64,000 nucleotides of DNA from positions 264,038 through 328,037 of the forward strand of contig CAIZHQ010000026.1 in NCBI GenBank assembly GCA_903932865.1, given 5' to 3'. The notes under the pieces are model-generated. The model saw nothing but the letters and a program-made list of their open reading frames with translations, ran no database searches and was not told the origin of the DNA. Position 1 is the stretch's first letter. The number at the start of each line of letters is the position of its first letter. A program made the translations under genes and the position numbers. Source of the stretch: an uncultured Burkholderiales bacterium (GTDB lineage Bacteria > Pseudomonadota > Gammaproteobacteria > Burkholderiales > Burkholderiaceae_C). This document shows, piece by piece, positions 20,098-27,611 of this stretch.

Positions 20098-20736
20098 TCA
20101 CCACCGCAGCATTCGCCAACCCAACACCGCGCCCACACCCGACACCAGGGCGATGCCACCGGCGTACCAGACCGCAAAAAACGTCAGGCTGGTTTCGGTG
20201 CAGTGCAGTGAATAAATGCCGGCTGCCAAGCTGCCCGCCAGCACGCCAGCCACAGCACCTGTCAGGGCCGGGCGCGTTGCGGCCAATTGGCGCAAGGCCC
20301 ACAGCAAAGCACCGAGCACGGGCAAAGACAGCGCCACGATGCTGACCGAACACACCTGCCACGAGCCGCCCATCCACTGCGCGGTGCGAGCGTCCGATGA
20401 CGTTTGCAGCCATTGCACCCAGCCGAGGCTGCCCATGGCCAGCATGGCCAACCCCAGGCCGACCAGTGTGTGGCCTGCGCCCACGCCCGGGCGGGCCAGG
20501 CGAAACAAGCCATACAAACTGAAGCCCATCAAGGCCGCCAACCACAGCATCTTGGTGGCAAAGGCGGGGTGCATCGCCATCTCGTCCATGCGTGGGTTCA
20601 GACCTAACAAGGTAAACATCAAGACGCCACAGACCACCGCTCCAAGTACCAATTGACGCAGCAGTTGTTGGCGCACAGGTTTTTGCGGCTGCAGCGTGTC
20701 GCTGGCCAGCAAGGCGATCAGGTCATTGGTTTTCAT
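20098..20736 (-). CDS. nrsF: NrsF family anti-sigma factor (DUF1109), membrane
   Basis: A 212-residue inner-membrane protein with about six hydrophobic segments matching the NrsF/DUF1109 family. In Caulobacter NrsF holds SigF inactive and releases it under chromate, cadmium or related stress, depending on two conserved cysteines (131 and 181). Here the cysteines fall at 129 (WQVCS) and 179 (YSLHCTETS), a striking match. The start ATG at 20736 overlaps the sigma gene stop by 4 bases (ATGA), giving coupled translation; an ATG 15 bases upstream is possible. Fused position and co-transcription with the sigma gene support the assignment. Confidence 0.9.
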   Translation of the reverse strand: MKTNDLIALLASDTLQPQKPVRQQLLRQLVLGAVVCGVLMFTLLGLNPRMDEMAMHPAFATKMLWLAALMGFSLYGLFRLARPGVGAGHTLVGLGLAMLAMGSLGWVQWLQTSSDARTAQWMGGSWQVCSVSIVALSLPVLGALLWALRQLAATRPALTGAVAGVLAGSLAAGIYSLHCTETSLTFFAVWYAGGIALVSGVGAVLGWRMLRW

Positions 20737-21293
20737 GTTTTGGCCCCCCATTTGGCCATCAGAGTTTTCAGGCCCCGGTGGATGTTGACTTTGACAGAGG
20801 CTTCGCTTTGCCCGGTGCGCTCCGCGGTCTCTGTGATCGACAAACCCATCAGCCGCGTGTGCTCGATCGCCTCGCGTTGACGCAGCGGCAAGTCTGCCAA
20901 CACAACCTCCAGGTCCTTGTGCGCATCGCTGGCTTCTTCTTCGCTGTCCACCGCCAGGGTCTCGGACCAGTCGTCGATGTCATCGTGCAGCCCCTCGCGG
21001 CGGCCATGGGCGCGCAGATGGTCCACCCATTTGTAGCGCGCAATCGCGTACATCCAGGCCGTCAAGGGCTGGTCACTTTGGTAGGTGTGGCGCTTTTGGT
21101 GGATCGCCATCAGGGTTTCTTGCACAAGGTCCTCGACATCGCTGAGTTGGGATTGCATCCGTTTTTGCAAAAAGCGCCTTACATGACCGCTCATGAGGCT
21201 CAGAGCACGTTGGTAACTGGCGTGATCGCCTTGCAAGGACTGCATCCATGCGGCGTGTAGTTCGGCTTCTTGGGTTTGCAGGCTTTCGCTCAA
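20733..21293 (-). CDS. ECF RNA polymerase sigma factor, SigF-like
   Basis: A sigma-70 family protein of up to 186 residues with region 2 (DLVQETLMAIHQKRHTY, WMYAIARYKWVDHLR) and region 4 (SITETAERTGQSEASVKVNIHRG), without regions 1 and 3, i.e. an ECF sigma. The pairing with NrsF marks it as the SigF group that answers heavy-metal and oxidative stress. The start is uncertain. A TTG at 21293 gives the full length but lies only 6 bases beyond a predicted autoregulatory promoter, so the message would be nearly leaderless; ATG 21245 would shorten the protein by 16 residues. It is divergent from the bufferin operon it probably drives. Confidence 0.9.
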   Translation of the reverse strand: MSESLQTQEAELHAAWMQSLQGDHASYQRALSLMSGHVRRFLQKRMQSQLSDVEDLVQETLMAIHQKRHTYQSDQPLTAWMYAIARYKWVDHLRAHGRREGLHDDIDDWSETLAVDSEEEASDAHKDLEVVLADLPLRQREAIEHTRLMGLSITETAERTGQSEASVKVNIHRGLKTLMAKWGAKT

Positions 21294-21298
21294 GTCAG

Positions 21299-21325
21299 TT
21301 CGTCCAAAGGGGTGAAAAAGTTACA
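21299..21325 (-). promoter_or_regulatory. predicted autoregulatory ECF (SigF-type) promoter of the sigma gene
   Basis: On the minus strand TCTGTAACTTTT (TGTAAC at 21325-21320) is followed after 17 bases by CGAA (21302-21299). The same 12-base block, spacer and CGAA occur at 25092-25120. The pattern matches the GTAACC/CGAA type of promoter described for Caulobacter SigF. Confidence 0.7.
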
Positions 21326-21358
21326 GATACAAAGAGATACAAATGGCGCTTATTTTTT

Positions 21359-21384
21359 GAAACTTTCCTATGCTTCGGAGCGGA
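21359..21384 (+). promoter_or_regulatory. possible ECF promoter of the bufferin operon
   Basis: GAAAC (21359-21363) and CGGA (21381-21384) are separated by 17 bases, the same spacing as the two better GTAAC/CGAA sites nearby, with one mismatch in each element. It lies 86 bases ahead of the bufferin start codon. Confidence 0.45.
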
Positions 21385-21469
21385 TTACACCATGACAGCG
21401 ATTGACAAGTGCCACCAGGCACAGACGAAAGCGGTCCATTACCCACCTTCCAACTTTCAGGAGCATTTC

Positions 21470-21796
21470 ATGAACAAGCAACACCTCATCACCATCGCTT
21501 TGGGCTCAGCCTTTGCCGCAGCCACCTTGATGCCTGCACACGCTGCAGGCAACCCCTTTGCCGCCAAGACCCTGGACGCTGGTTACCAAGTGGCCCAGGC
21601 CGACATGAAGATGGACAGCAAAGCCAAAGACGGCAAGTGCGGCGAAGGCAAGTGCGGCGCTGACAAAAAGATGGACAGCAAAGCCAAAGACGGCAAGTGC
21701 GGCGAAGGCAAGTGCGGCGCTGACAAAAAGATGGGCAGCAAAGCCAAAGACGGCAAGTGCGGCGAAGGCAAATGCGGCGCCGACAAGAAGAAGTAA
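21470..21796 (+). CDS. bufferin-type secreted Cys-repeat peptide precursor (GigA/BufA-like)
   Basis: A 108-residue exported precursor: a signal peptide (MNKQHLITIALGSAFAAATL, cleavage near AHA-AG), a short spacer, and a low-complexity C-terminal half made of three 20-residue units ending in DGKCGEGKCGADKK. This gives six cysteines, all in K-C-G context. The EGKCG motif is the mark of one class of bufferins, secreted peptides whose cysteines are turned into thiooxazole-type copper ligands by a DUF692 (MNIO) enzyme, and the following genes encode exactly that enzyme and its partner. AGGAG lies 6 bases before the ATG. Expected role: periplasmic copper or soft-metal buffering under sigma-factor control. 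The exact modification here is inferred. Confidence 0.88.
   Translation: MNKQHLITIALGSAFAAATLMPAHAAGNPFAAKTLDAGYQVAQADMKMDSKAKDGKCGEGKCGADKKMDSKAKDGKCGEGKCGADKKMGSKAKDGKCGEGKCGADKKK
21611..21790 (+). repeat. three tandem 60-base repeats inside the bufferin gene
   Basis: Units 21611-21670, 21671-21730 and 21731-21790 encode M-D/G-SKAKDGKCGEGKCGADKK. Apart from the boundary codons, the first two units are nearly identical base for base and the third has a few changes (Asp to Gly at its second codon and silent changes). Such near-identity at DNA level points to recent expansion or homogenisation. Confidence 0.95.
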
Positions 21797-21912
21797 ATCG
21801 GCCACGCCGTGACAGGGAGGTCATGGCCTTGGCGAGCACACGCCGCGTGTGCGCGCAGGGGCATGACGCTCTCGCTGCCCTTCCCATTTGAACCCCTTCT
21901 GAGCGCTTCACC

Positions 21913-22815
21913 ATGGCCTTGTCTTTGCACTCCACCGATTCGCCCGCCCCTTGGGCTGGTTTGGGTTTTCGCCGCGAATTGATCGGGGCCTTGCAGCAGT
22001 CGGTGCCGCGGACCCTGGGCTTTTTTGAAGTCGCCCCAGAAAACTGGGCCGGCATGGGCGGGCGCGCCGGACGTGACTTGCGCAGCTTCACCGAACGCTA
22101 CCCCTTTGTTTGCCATGGCCTGTCCCTGTCTTTGGGCGGGCCCGGGCCACTGGACGAGACCTTGCTGCGCCGCACGCGCGACTTCATGCGCCAACACGGC
22201 ATCAGCTTGTTCACCGAACACCTGTCTTGGTGCGCCGACAACAGCCACCTGTATGACCTGCTGCCCATCCCCCAAACCGAAGAGGCCGTGCGTTACACCG
22301 CCGAGCGCATTGCCCGTGCACAAGACATTTTGGGCATGCGCATCGGCGTGGAAAACGCCTCCACTTACATTGCGCCACCTGGCGCCGAAATGACCGAGCC
22401 CGAGTTTGTGCGCGCTGTGGTCGAGCAGGCCGATTGCTTGCTGCACCTGGACGTGAACAACATTTACGTCAACAGCCAGAACTTTGGCTTTGATCCCCAT
22501 GCCTATTTGCAGCAACTGCCCTTGCAGCGCACCTGCTATGTGCATGTGGCCGGGCACTACGTCGAAGACGATGGCTTGCTCATCGACACTCACGGCAGCG
22601 ATGTGATCGACCCGGTCTGGCAGTTGTTGCAAGCCGCGTACAAGGGCATTGGCAGCCCCGTGCTGACCTGCCTGGAGCGCGACTTCAACATCCCCGATCT
22701 GGCCACATTGGCGCAAGAAGTGGCACACATCGCACAGCTGCAACAAGCGGCCTTTGGCCCCTTGGCCTTGAATCCGAACACGGCGTCTTGCAGCGCGGCA
22801 AGGCGGGTGGCGTGA
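21913..22815 (+). CDS. MNIO family peptide-modifying enzyme (DUF692, BufB-like)
   Basis: A 300-residue cytosolic TIM-barrel protein of the DUF692/MNIO family, multinuclear non-haem iron oxidases that modify cysteines of ribosomal peptides. The metal-site residues expected of the family are visible: CHGLSLSLG (His68), TEHLSW (His103), GVENAS (Glu147), HLDVNNIYVN (Asp180, Asn183), HVAGHY (His211, His215), DTHGSD (His227, Asp230) and LERD (Glu255). It lies 116 bases after the Cys-repeat peptide gene and overlaps its partner gene by one base (TGATG). The most likely substrate is the adjacent peptide. Confidence 0.92.
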   Translation: MALSLHSTDSPAPWAGLGFRRELIGALQQSVPRTLGFFEVAPENWAGMGGRAGRDLRSFTERYPFVCHGLSLSLGGPGPLDETLLRRTRDFMRQHGISLFTEHLSWCADNSHLYDLLPIPQTEEAVRYTAERIARAQDILGMRIGVENASTYIAPPGAEMTEPEFVRAVVEQADCLLHLDVNNIYVNSQNFGFDPHAYLQQLPLQRTCYVHVAGHYVEDDGLLIDTHGSDVIDPVWQLLQAAYKGIGSPVLTCLERDFNIPDLATLAQEVAHIAQLQQAAFGPLALNPNTASCSAARRVA

Positions 22816-23558
22816 TGCTCGCGTTTCAAGCTTTTCAACACCAACTGGCGGCGCACCTGCGCGACCCGCACCACACACGCCGCCCGGCGGGTGTGCCGGC
22901 ACGCCGCATGGCTGTTTACAACGAGCTGCTGTTCAACAACGTATGCGGCTTTCTCGACAGTTGTTTTCCGGTCAGCCGGCAATTGCTGGGTGAGGCGCGT
23001 TGGCGCAGGCTGTGCCGCACCTTCTTTCGTGACTGGCCATCGCACACGCCCTGGTTCCGTGAGATTCCGCGCGAGTTCGTGCGTTACCTGCGCGAGCACG
23101 CCATTGCGCAGCCCTTGCCCTTTTGGTTGGCCGAGTTGGCCCATTACGAATGGGCTGAACTGGCGGTGGATGTGATGGACGTCACACCGCCTGCGCACGA
23201 CCGGCAAGGCGACCTGATGCAAGCACGGGTGTGCCTGAACCCGGCACGGGTGGACGTGGCCAGTCCTTGGCCTGTGCACCGCATCGGCCCCGATTGGCAA
23301 CCCCGCAAGTCGGCACCCGCAGCGCCCACATTTTTGGTGGTGTTTCGCGAAGCACAGATGAACGTGCAATTTGCCGAAATCAACGCCGTCACGGCCCATG
23401 TGCTGAGCTTGCTGGACCGTGGCCTCACAGGCCAGCAAGCCATGGCCCAACTGGCCACCGACATGGCCCATCCCGACCCGCAGGTCTTGCAAGGCTTCGG
23501 ACAACAACTCCTCATCAGCCTGCGCGAGCAAGGCGTCTTACTTGGAACACTGCTGTGA
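22815..23558 (+). CDS. DUF2063 partner protein of the MNIO enzyme (BufC-like)
   Basis: A 247-residue protein of the DUF2063 family. The N-terminal half holds YNELLFNNVCGFLDSCFPVSRQLLGEARW, characteristic of the group. The family was named a putative DNA-binding domain, but in MNIO systems it is regarded as the partner that presents the precursor peptide to the oxidase. The ATG at 22815 overlaps the MNIO stop by one base, and its own stop overlaps the DoxX gene by four, so the three are translated as a unit. No signal peptide is visible. Confidence 0.9.
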   Translation: MLAFQAFQHQLAAHLRDPHHTRRPAGVPARRMAVYNELLFNNVCGFLDSCFPVSRQLLGEARWRRLCRTFFRDWPSHTPWFREIPREFVRYLREHAIAQPLPFWLAELAHYEWAELAVDVMDVTPPAHDRQGDLMQARVCLNPARVDVASPWPVHRIGPDWQPRKSAPAAPTFLVVFREAQMNVQFAEINAVTAHVLSLLDRGLTGQQAMAQLATDMAHPDPQVLQGFGQQLLISLREQGVLLGTLL

Positions 23559-24067
23559 CATTTGCACGCAACACCGCCCGACAGGGCTTGAACGCCCTCG
23601 ATGCCTTGGGGCTTTGGATGGGCCTGCTGAGCCTGCGCCTGATGCTGGCCTGGGAGTTTGGCGAAGCCGGGTTCGAGAAGCTGCACGGCAGCAACTGGTT
23701 TGCCGACATCCAAGACCAGTTTCCCTGGCCTTTCAGGCTGATCCCGGCCGACATCAATTGGGCCATGGCCACGGGCTTTGAGATCGTGGGTGCCATCGCC
23801 TTGGTCATCGGTTTGGGCACGCGGTTTTTTTCGGCCTCGCTCATCCTGCTCACGGTGGTGGCCATGTTCAGCGTGCATTGGCCCGAGTCCTGGTCCACCT
23901 TCGGTGAGTTGCTCAAGGGCTATGCCCTGACCGACAAAGGCCATGGCAACTTCAAGTTGCCGGTGATCTACATCGCCATGTTGCTGCCGCTGGTGTTCAT
24001 GGGGCCGGGGCGTTTCTCGCTCGATGCGGGTGTGCGCCGGGGTTTTCAGTCTTGGGTCCGAGGGTGA
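23555..24067 (+). CDS. DoxX family membrane protein of the bufferin operon
   Basis: A 170-residue inner-membrane protein starting at GTG 23555 (GTGA overlap with the previous gene), with four hydrophobic helices and the DoxX pattern LRLMLAWEFGEAGFEKLHGS near the start and FEIVGAIALVIGLGTRFFS in the middle. DoxX proteins are the usual fourth member of GigABCD/bufferin operons. Their function is not settled; roles in quinone-linked or thiol redox chemistry have been suggested. Position and coupling make it part of the same system. Confidence 0.87.
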   Translation: MTFARNTARQGLNALDALGLWMGLLSLRLMLAWEFGEAGFEKLHGSNWFADIQDQFPWPFRLIPADINWAMATGFEIVGAIALVIGLGTRFFSASLILLTVVAMFSVHWPESWSTFGELLKGYALTDKGHGNFKLPVIYIAMLLPLVFMGPGRFSLDAGVRRGFQSWVRG

Positions 24068-24112
24068 ACGCTTCACGCGCAGACCGCAGGGGGGGGAGAC
24101 ATCCCCCAAGGG

Positions 24113-24134
24113 GCAAGGCACGTCGCCTTGCTTT
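24113..24134 (+). terminator. probable terminator of the bufferin operon
   Basis: GCAAGGC-acgtc-GCCTTGC followed by TTT forms a 7-base-pair GC-rich stem 45 bases after the DoxX stop. A GGGGG...CCCCC inverted repeat lies just upstream (about 24089-24107). The T-run is short, so some read-through into the lipoprotein gene is possible. Confidence 0.55.
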
Positions 24135-24156
24135 CAACAACGCAAAGGGGATTTTG

Positions 24157-25032
24157 ATGACATTCAATCGATGGGCTTTGACCGTGTGTGCCGCCGCCAT
24201 GTTGAGCGCTTGTGGCGTGGGCGATGACAACCCGAGCTTGGACATGCAGTTCACAGGTTTGGAAAATTTGGGGGCCTCGTCGGTGTACGAGGGCTGGTTG
24301 ATCGTCAACGGCGCGCCCAAAAGCGCCGGCCGATTCACCGTGAATGACCAAGGTGTGATGAGCCAAAGCCGATTTGTGCTGCCCCGCGAAGATGTGGACG
24401 CTGCGACGGCCTATGTCTTGACCATCGAGCCGACAAACGACACCGATCCAGGGCCAACCAAAACGCATTTGGTGGCGGGCAATTTTGATGCGGCACGCAC
24501 CCAGGCCGCCTTGAGCGTGGCGCACCCAGCGGCTTTGGGCAACGACTTCACAAGTGCTGCCGGAAAATTTTTCCTGGCCACCCCTACCAACAACAACCCT
24601 GCCACAGATGACCAGGGCATTTGGTGGATCGATGCCAGCTCGGGAAGAATGGAAGCCGGCTTGAGCTTGCCGAAGTTGCCTGAGGGATGGGTTTATGAGG
24701 GATGGGTGGTGGTGGATGGCAAACCCATGACCACCGGGCGTTTCACCAGTGTGACAGGCGCAGACAGTGATGGCGCAGGACCTGCTGCAGGCACGGCCGC
24801 CGCAGCGCCGCTGTTCCCAGGGCAAGATTTCATCAACCCCGCCAAAAAGCTGCCCGGTGGCATGGCCGTGATTTCGATCGAGCCTGAGCAAGACAACAGC
24901 CCTGCGCCTTTTTTGCTCAAACCCCTTTTGACCAACCCGATCGGCAGCAGCACTGGCCCGTCCAACGGCCAGACGATGCTCAACCAGGCCAGCAAGCTCA
25001 ACCCGACAGGAACAGTCACCATCGTGCGTTAA
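24157..25032 (+). CDS. lipoprotein with two RskA/anti-sigma-K-like repeats
   Basis: A 291-residue protein with a lipoprotein signal (LSAC lipobox, lipidated Cys about residue 16), so it is membrane-anchored and periplasmic. It contains two related blocks, YEGWLIVNGAPKSAGRF followed by YVLTIEP, and YEGWVVVDGKPMTTGRF followed by VISIEP. They resemble the extracytoplasmic domain of RskA-type anti-sigma-K proteins, but no cytoplasmic sigma-binding part is present. A role as a periplasmic sensor or ligand-binding protein is possible but unproved. AAAGGGG precedes the ATG. It sits between the bufferin operon and the thioredoxin cluster, closed by a strong terminator. Confidence 0.68.
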   Translation: MTFNRWALTVCAAAMLSACGVGDDNPSLDMQFTGLENLGASSVYEGWLIVNGAPKSAGRFTVNDQGVMSQSRFVLPREDVDAATAYVLTIEPTNDTDPGPTKTHLVAGNFDAARTQAALSVAHPAALGNDFTSAAGKFFLATPTNNNPATDDQGIWWIDASSGRMEAGLSLPKLPEGWVYEGWVVVDGKPMTTGRFTSVTGADSDGAGPAAGTAAAAPLFPGQDFINPAKKLPGGMAVISIEPEQDNSPAPFLLKPLLTNPIGSSTGPSNGQTMLNQASKLNPTGTVTIVR

Positions 25033-25043
25033 TGTTCCCCTCC

Positions 25044-25073
25044 AAAAAAGGCGACCCATGGGTCGCCTTTTTT
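25044..25073 (+). terminator. strong rho-independent terminator
   Basis: AAAAAAGGCGACCC and GGGTCGCCTTTTTT form a perfect 14-base-pair stem around AT, ending in a T-run, 11 bases after the lipoprotein stop. The symmetric A and T runs would allow action on both strands. It isolates the next transcription unit. Confidence 0.92.
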
Positions 25074-25093
25074 GTGCCTGAAGGAGCTCAGTC

Positions 25094-25120
25094 TGTAACT
25101 TTTCAAGGGCCTGATTCGAA
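25094..25120 (+). promoter_or_regulatory. predicted ECF (SigF-type) promoter of the thioredoxin/CcdA/Ynj cluster
   Basis: TCTGTAACTTTT (TGTAAC at 25094-25099), a 17-base spacer and CGAA (25117-25120) repeat exactly the arrangement found before the sigma factor gene. It lies just after a strong terminator and 73 bases before the thioredoxin-like gene. Confidence 0.7.
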
Positions 25121-25192
25121 ATGAGGGTTACCGGCGTATGGGGCCCGTCAGCCTCAGATCGCAGACCGGTGAACTCAAGATAAGGAACAACC

Positions 25193-25588
25193 ATGACCCA
25201 AACCCTCGCCCCCAAAACCCTCGCGCTTTTGACCCTGGCCCTGAGCGCTTGGCTGGCCCCGGCCCATGCGCTGGACATTGCGCCCTACAGCGCCCAAATC
25301 TTGGCACAAAAGCAACAAGCAGGCCAAGCCGTGAGCCTGCACTTTCACGCCAAGTGGTGCCCTACTTGCTTGGTTCAGGAGCGGGCATTCAACACATTCA
25401 AGGGCGATGCGGCCGTGCCGGGCACCTTGCTGGTGGTGGACTATGACCAAGAGCGTGAACTCAAGCGTGAGATGGGTATTCGCTCGCAATCGACCTTGAT
25501 CGTGTTCAAGGGCCAAGAGCAAAAGCACCGCTCGGGTGGGGTGACCGACCCGCAGGCGCTGAAGACGGCTTTGCTGTCGGCCCAGTAA
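25193..25588 (+). CDS. periplasmic thioredoxin-fold protein (CPTC)
   Basis: A 131-residue exported protein with a signal peptide (cleavage near AHA-LD, residue 26) and a thioredoxin-like fold whose active site is HAKWCPTCL (Cys56-Pro-Thr-Cys59). Its short size and missing extra domains point to a periplasmic reductase fed with electrons by the CcdA-type membrane protein encoded 28 bases downstream. First gene behind a predicted stress-sigma promoter, so it probably supplies reducing power to metal-binding or oxidised thiols in the periplasm. Confidence 0.87.
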   Translation: MTQTLAPKTLALLTLALSAWLAPAHALDIAPYSAQILAQKQQAGQAVSLHFHAKWCPTCLVQERAFNTFKGDAAVPGTLLVVDYDQERELKREMGIRSQSTLIVFKGQEQKHRSGGVTDPQALKTALLSAQ

Positions 25589-25616
25589 ATATTCCACCTG
25601 ATTTGAAGAGCACCTC

Positions 25617-26345
25617 ATGGATTTGGCCATCAGTCACTTGGGTTTGAGCTTGCTGGCCGGCAGCTTGACCACTTTGTCGCCTTGCGTTTTCCCGATCTTG
25701 CCCATGGTCTTGGGTGGGACCGCGCAGGGCAATCGCCTGGCCCCTTTGGCCATGGGCTTGGGCATGGCTTTGTCTTTTGCGGGCATTGGGGTTGCGATCG
25801 GTGCCTTGGGGCCGGTGATTGGCTTGGACAGCGACCATGTGCGCCTTTTTGGTGCTGTGCTGCTGATGGCCTTGGGCGTGATGATGTGGGTGCCTGCGCT
25901 CAATGAGCGTTTTACCCAATGGATGATGCCGCTGGCCAGTGGTGCCAACTCTGTGTCTTCTCGCTTGCAGGGCGACACGCTGTGGGGCGCGCTGCTCTTG
26001 GGTGCGGTGTTGGGGCTGGTTTGGAGCCCTTGCTCTGGCCCTTTGTTGGCCTCAGCCCTGACTTTGGTAGCCAGCGAAGGCGGTGCGCTGCGCGGGGGCA
26101 TTGTGTTGGGCCTGTTTGGCATGGGCGCGGCCTTGCCCTTGGTGGCGGTGGCCTACGCTTCGCGCCGGGGCTTTCATGCGGTGCGCGACAAAGTGCTGGC
26201 GCACGGCGACAAGGTCAAGAAGGTGTTTGGTGGCATGATCTTTTTGGCTGGTCTGGCCATTGCCAGTGGCGGTGACAAGTGGTTAGAGGCGCAAATCGTG
26301 CCCTTGCTGCCAGAAGCCTGGTTGCGTGCCACCACGCTGTTTTGA
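25617..26345 (+). CDS. CcdA/DsbD-type transmembrane thiol electron carrier
   Basis: A 242-residue membrane protein of the CcdA/DsbD-beta family with about six helices and the two key cysteines in LSPCVFP (Cys23) and WSPCSGP (Cys139). In the family these pass electrons from cytosolic thioredoxin to periplasmic thioredoxin-fold partners. The adjacent CPTC protein is the natural recipient. The next gene begins 53 bases later, so the Ynj-type transporter may share the transcript. Confidence 0.9.
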   Translation: MDLAISHLGLSLLAGSLTTLSPCVFPILPMVLGGTAQGNRLAPLAMGLGMALSFAGIGVAIGALGPVIGLDSDHVRLFGAVLLMALGVMMWVPALNERFTQWMMPLASGANSVSSRLQGDTLWGALLLGAVLGLVWSPCSGPLLASALTLVASEGGALRGGIVLGLFGMGAALPLVAVAYASRRGFHAVRDKVLAHGDKVKKVFGGMIFLAGLAIASGGDKWLEAQIVPLLPEAWLRATTLF

Positions 26346-26398
26346 AGACCCTTGAGGTACATTTCTTTCAACTGTTTCTTGACCCTCACATCCATTTC

Positions 26399-27610
26399 AT
26401 GAACGCCACTTTGCTCAGCAACCGCCGCCAAGCCCTGACCCTGTTGGGGGCCAGCGCCTTGTCGCCTTGGACGGCCCATGCGGCCACCCCTTGGCCCGAC
26501 ACCCTGCGCGCCGCACGCGGCCAAACCGTGTACTTCAACGCTTGGGCGGGCAGCGAGCGCATCAACGCTTACTTGCAATGGGTGGCGGGTGAATTGCAGC
26601 GTGACTTTGGTGTGAAGCTGCAGCACGTCAAGATCAGCGACGCGGCCGATGTGGTCAAGCGTGTGCGCGCCGAAAAGCAAGCCGGGCGCAAAGACACCGA
26701 AGGCACGGTGGACCTGATCTGGATCAACGGCGAAAACTTTGCCGCCATGAAACGCGAAGGCCTGTTGTCTGCGCCCTTTGTGCAAACCTTGCCCAACTTC
26801 CAGTGGGTAGACACCGTGGGCAAGCCCACCACGCTGGTGGATTTTTCGGTGCCTACCGACGGTTTGGAGTCACCTTGGGGCATGGCGCAGCTGACTTTTT
26901 TTGCCGATGTCAAACGCCTGCCCCAACTGCCGCAAAGCATGAGCGAGCTGCTGGCGCTGGCCCGCGCTCAGCCCGGGCGCATCACCTACCCGCGCCCGCC
27001 CAACTTCCATGGCACCACCTTCGTCAAGCAGGCCTTGATCGAGCATGCGCCCGATGTAAAAGCGCTGGCCCAGCCCGTGACGACCGCCGCACTGGAAGCA
27101 CAAGCCGCGCCGCTGTGGCGTTTTCTGGATACGATGCACCCGCACCTGTGGCGCGGTGGCAAGCAGTTCCCGCAAAACTCCGCCGCGCAGCGGCAGATGA
27201 TGGCCGACGGCGAGCTGCTGCTGGCCCTGACCTTCAACCCCAACGAAGCGGCCAACGAAATCGCCGCCAAACGCTTGCCCACCACGGTGCAGAGCTGGCA
27301 GTTCGCCAAGGGCACCATTGGCAACACGCACTTTGTGGCCATTCCTTACAACGCGCCCAGCAAAGCCGCTGCGCAGGTGGTGGCCAATTTTTTGCTGTCG
27401 CCCGCCGCCCAGGCTCGCAAAGCCGACATCGATGTTTGGGGCGACCCCACAGTGCTCGATGTGGCGCGCCTGCCTGCGGCCGAACGTGCCCGCTTTGCAT
27501 CGGCCGTGCGCCCCGGTCAGCTGACCCAAAGCGCCCCCGCGCTGCCCGAGCCCCACGCCTCGTGGGTCGATCCGCTCGAAAAAGAATGGACACGCCGTTA
27601 CGGCGTGTGA
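26399..27610 (+). CDS. ynjB: YnjB-like ABC transporter substrate-binding protein
   Basis: A 403-residue periplasmic binding protein with a Tat-like or Sec signal (NRRQALTLLGASALSPW, cleavage near AHA-AT). The mature part has FNAWAGSERINAYLQWVAGEL, DLIWINGENF and NEAANEIAAKRLPTTV, matching the E. coli YnjB family. The family resembles thiamine/iron/polyamine receptors, but no ligand is established. The start at ATG 26399 places the signal peptide correctly. It is followed one base later by its permease, and the operon order ynjB-ynjC-ynjD-ynjF equals that of E. coli except that ynjE is missing. Confidence 0.87.
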   Translation: MNATLLSNRRQALTLLGASALSPWTAHAATPWPDTLRAARGQTVYFNAWAGSERINAYLQWVAGELQRDFGVKLQHVKISDAADVVKRVRAEKQAGRKDTEGTVDLIWINGENFAAMKREGLLSAPFVQTLPNFQWVDTVGKPTTLVDFSVPTDGLESPWGMAQLTFFADVKRLPQLPQSMSELLALARAQPGRITYPRPPNFHGTTFVKQALIEHAPDVKALAQPVTTAALEAQAAPLWRFLDTMHPHLWRGGKQFPQNSAAQRQMMADGELLLALTFNPNEAANEIAAKRLPTTVQSWQFAKGTIGNTHFVAIPYNAPSKAAAQVVANFLLSPAAQARKADIDVWGDPTVLDVARLPAAERARFASAVRPGQLTQSAPALPEPHASWVDPLEKEWTRRYGV

Positions 27611-27611
27611 C

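Noticed and set aside
21489..22902. Minus-strand frames opposite the bufferin and MNIO genes, repeating FAALAVFGFA-like text
   Set aside because: They are the reverse of the 60-base repeats and of the MNIO gene; no start signals and no family resemblance.
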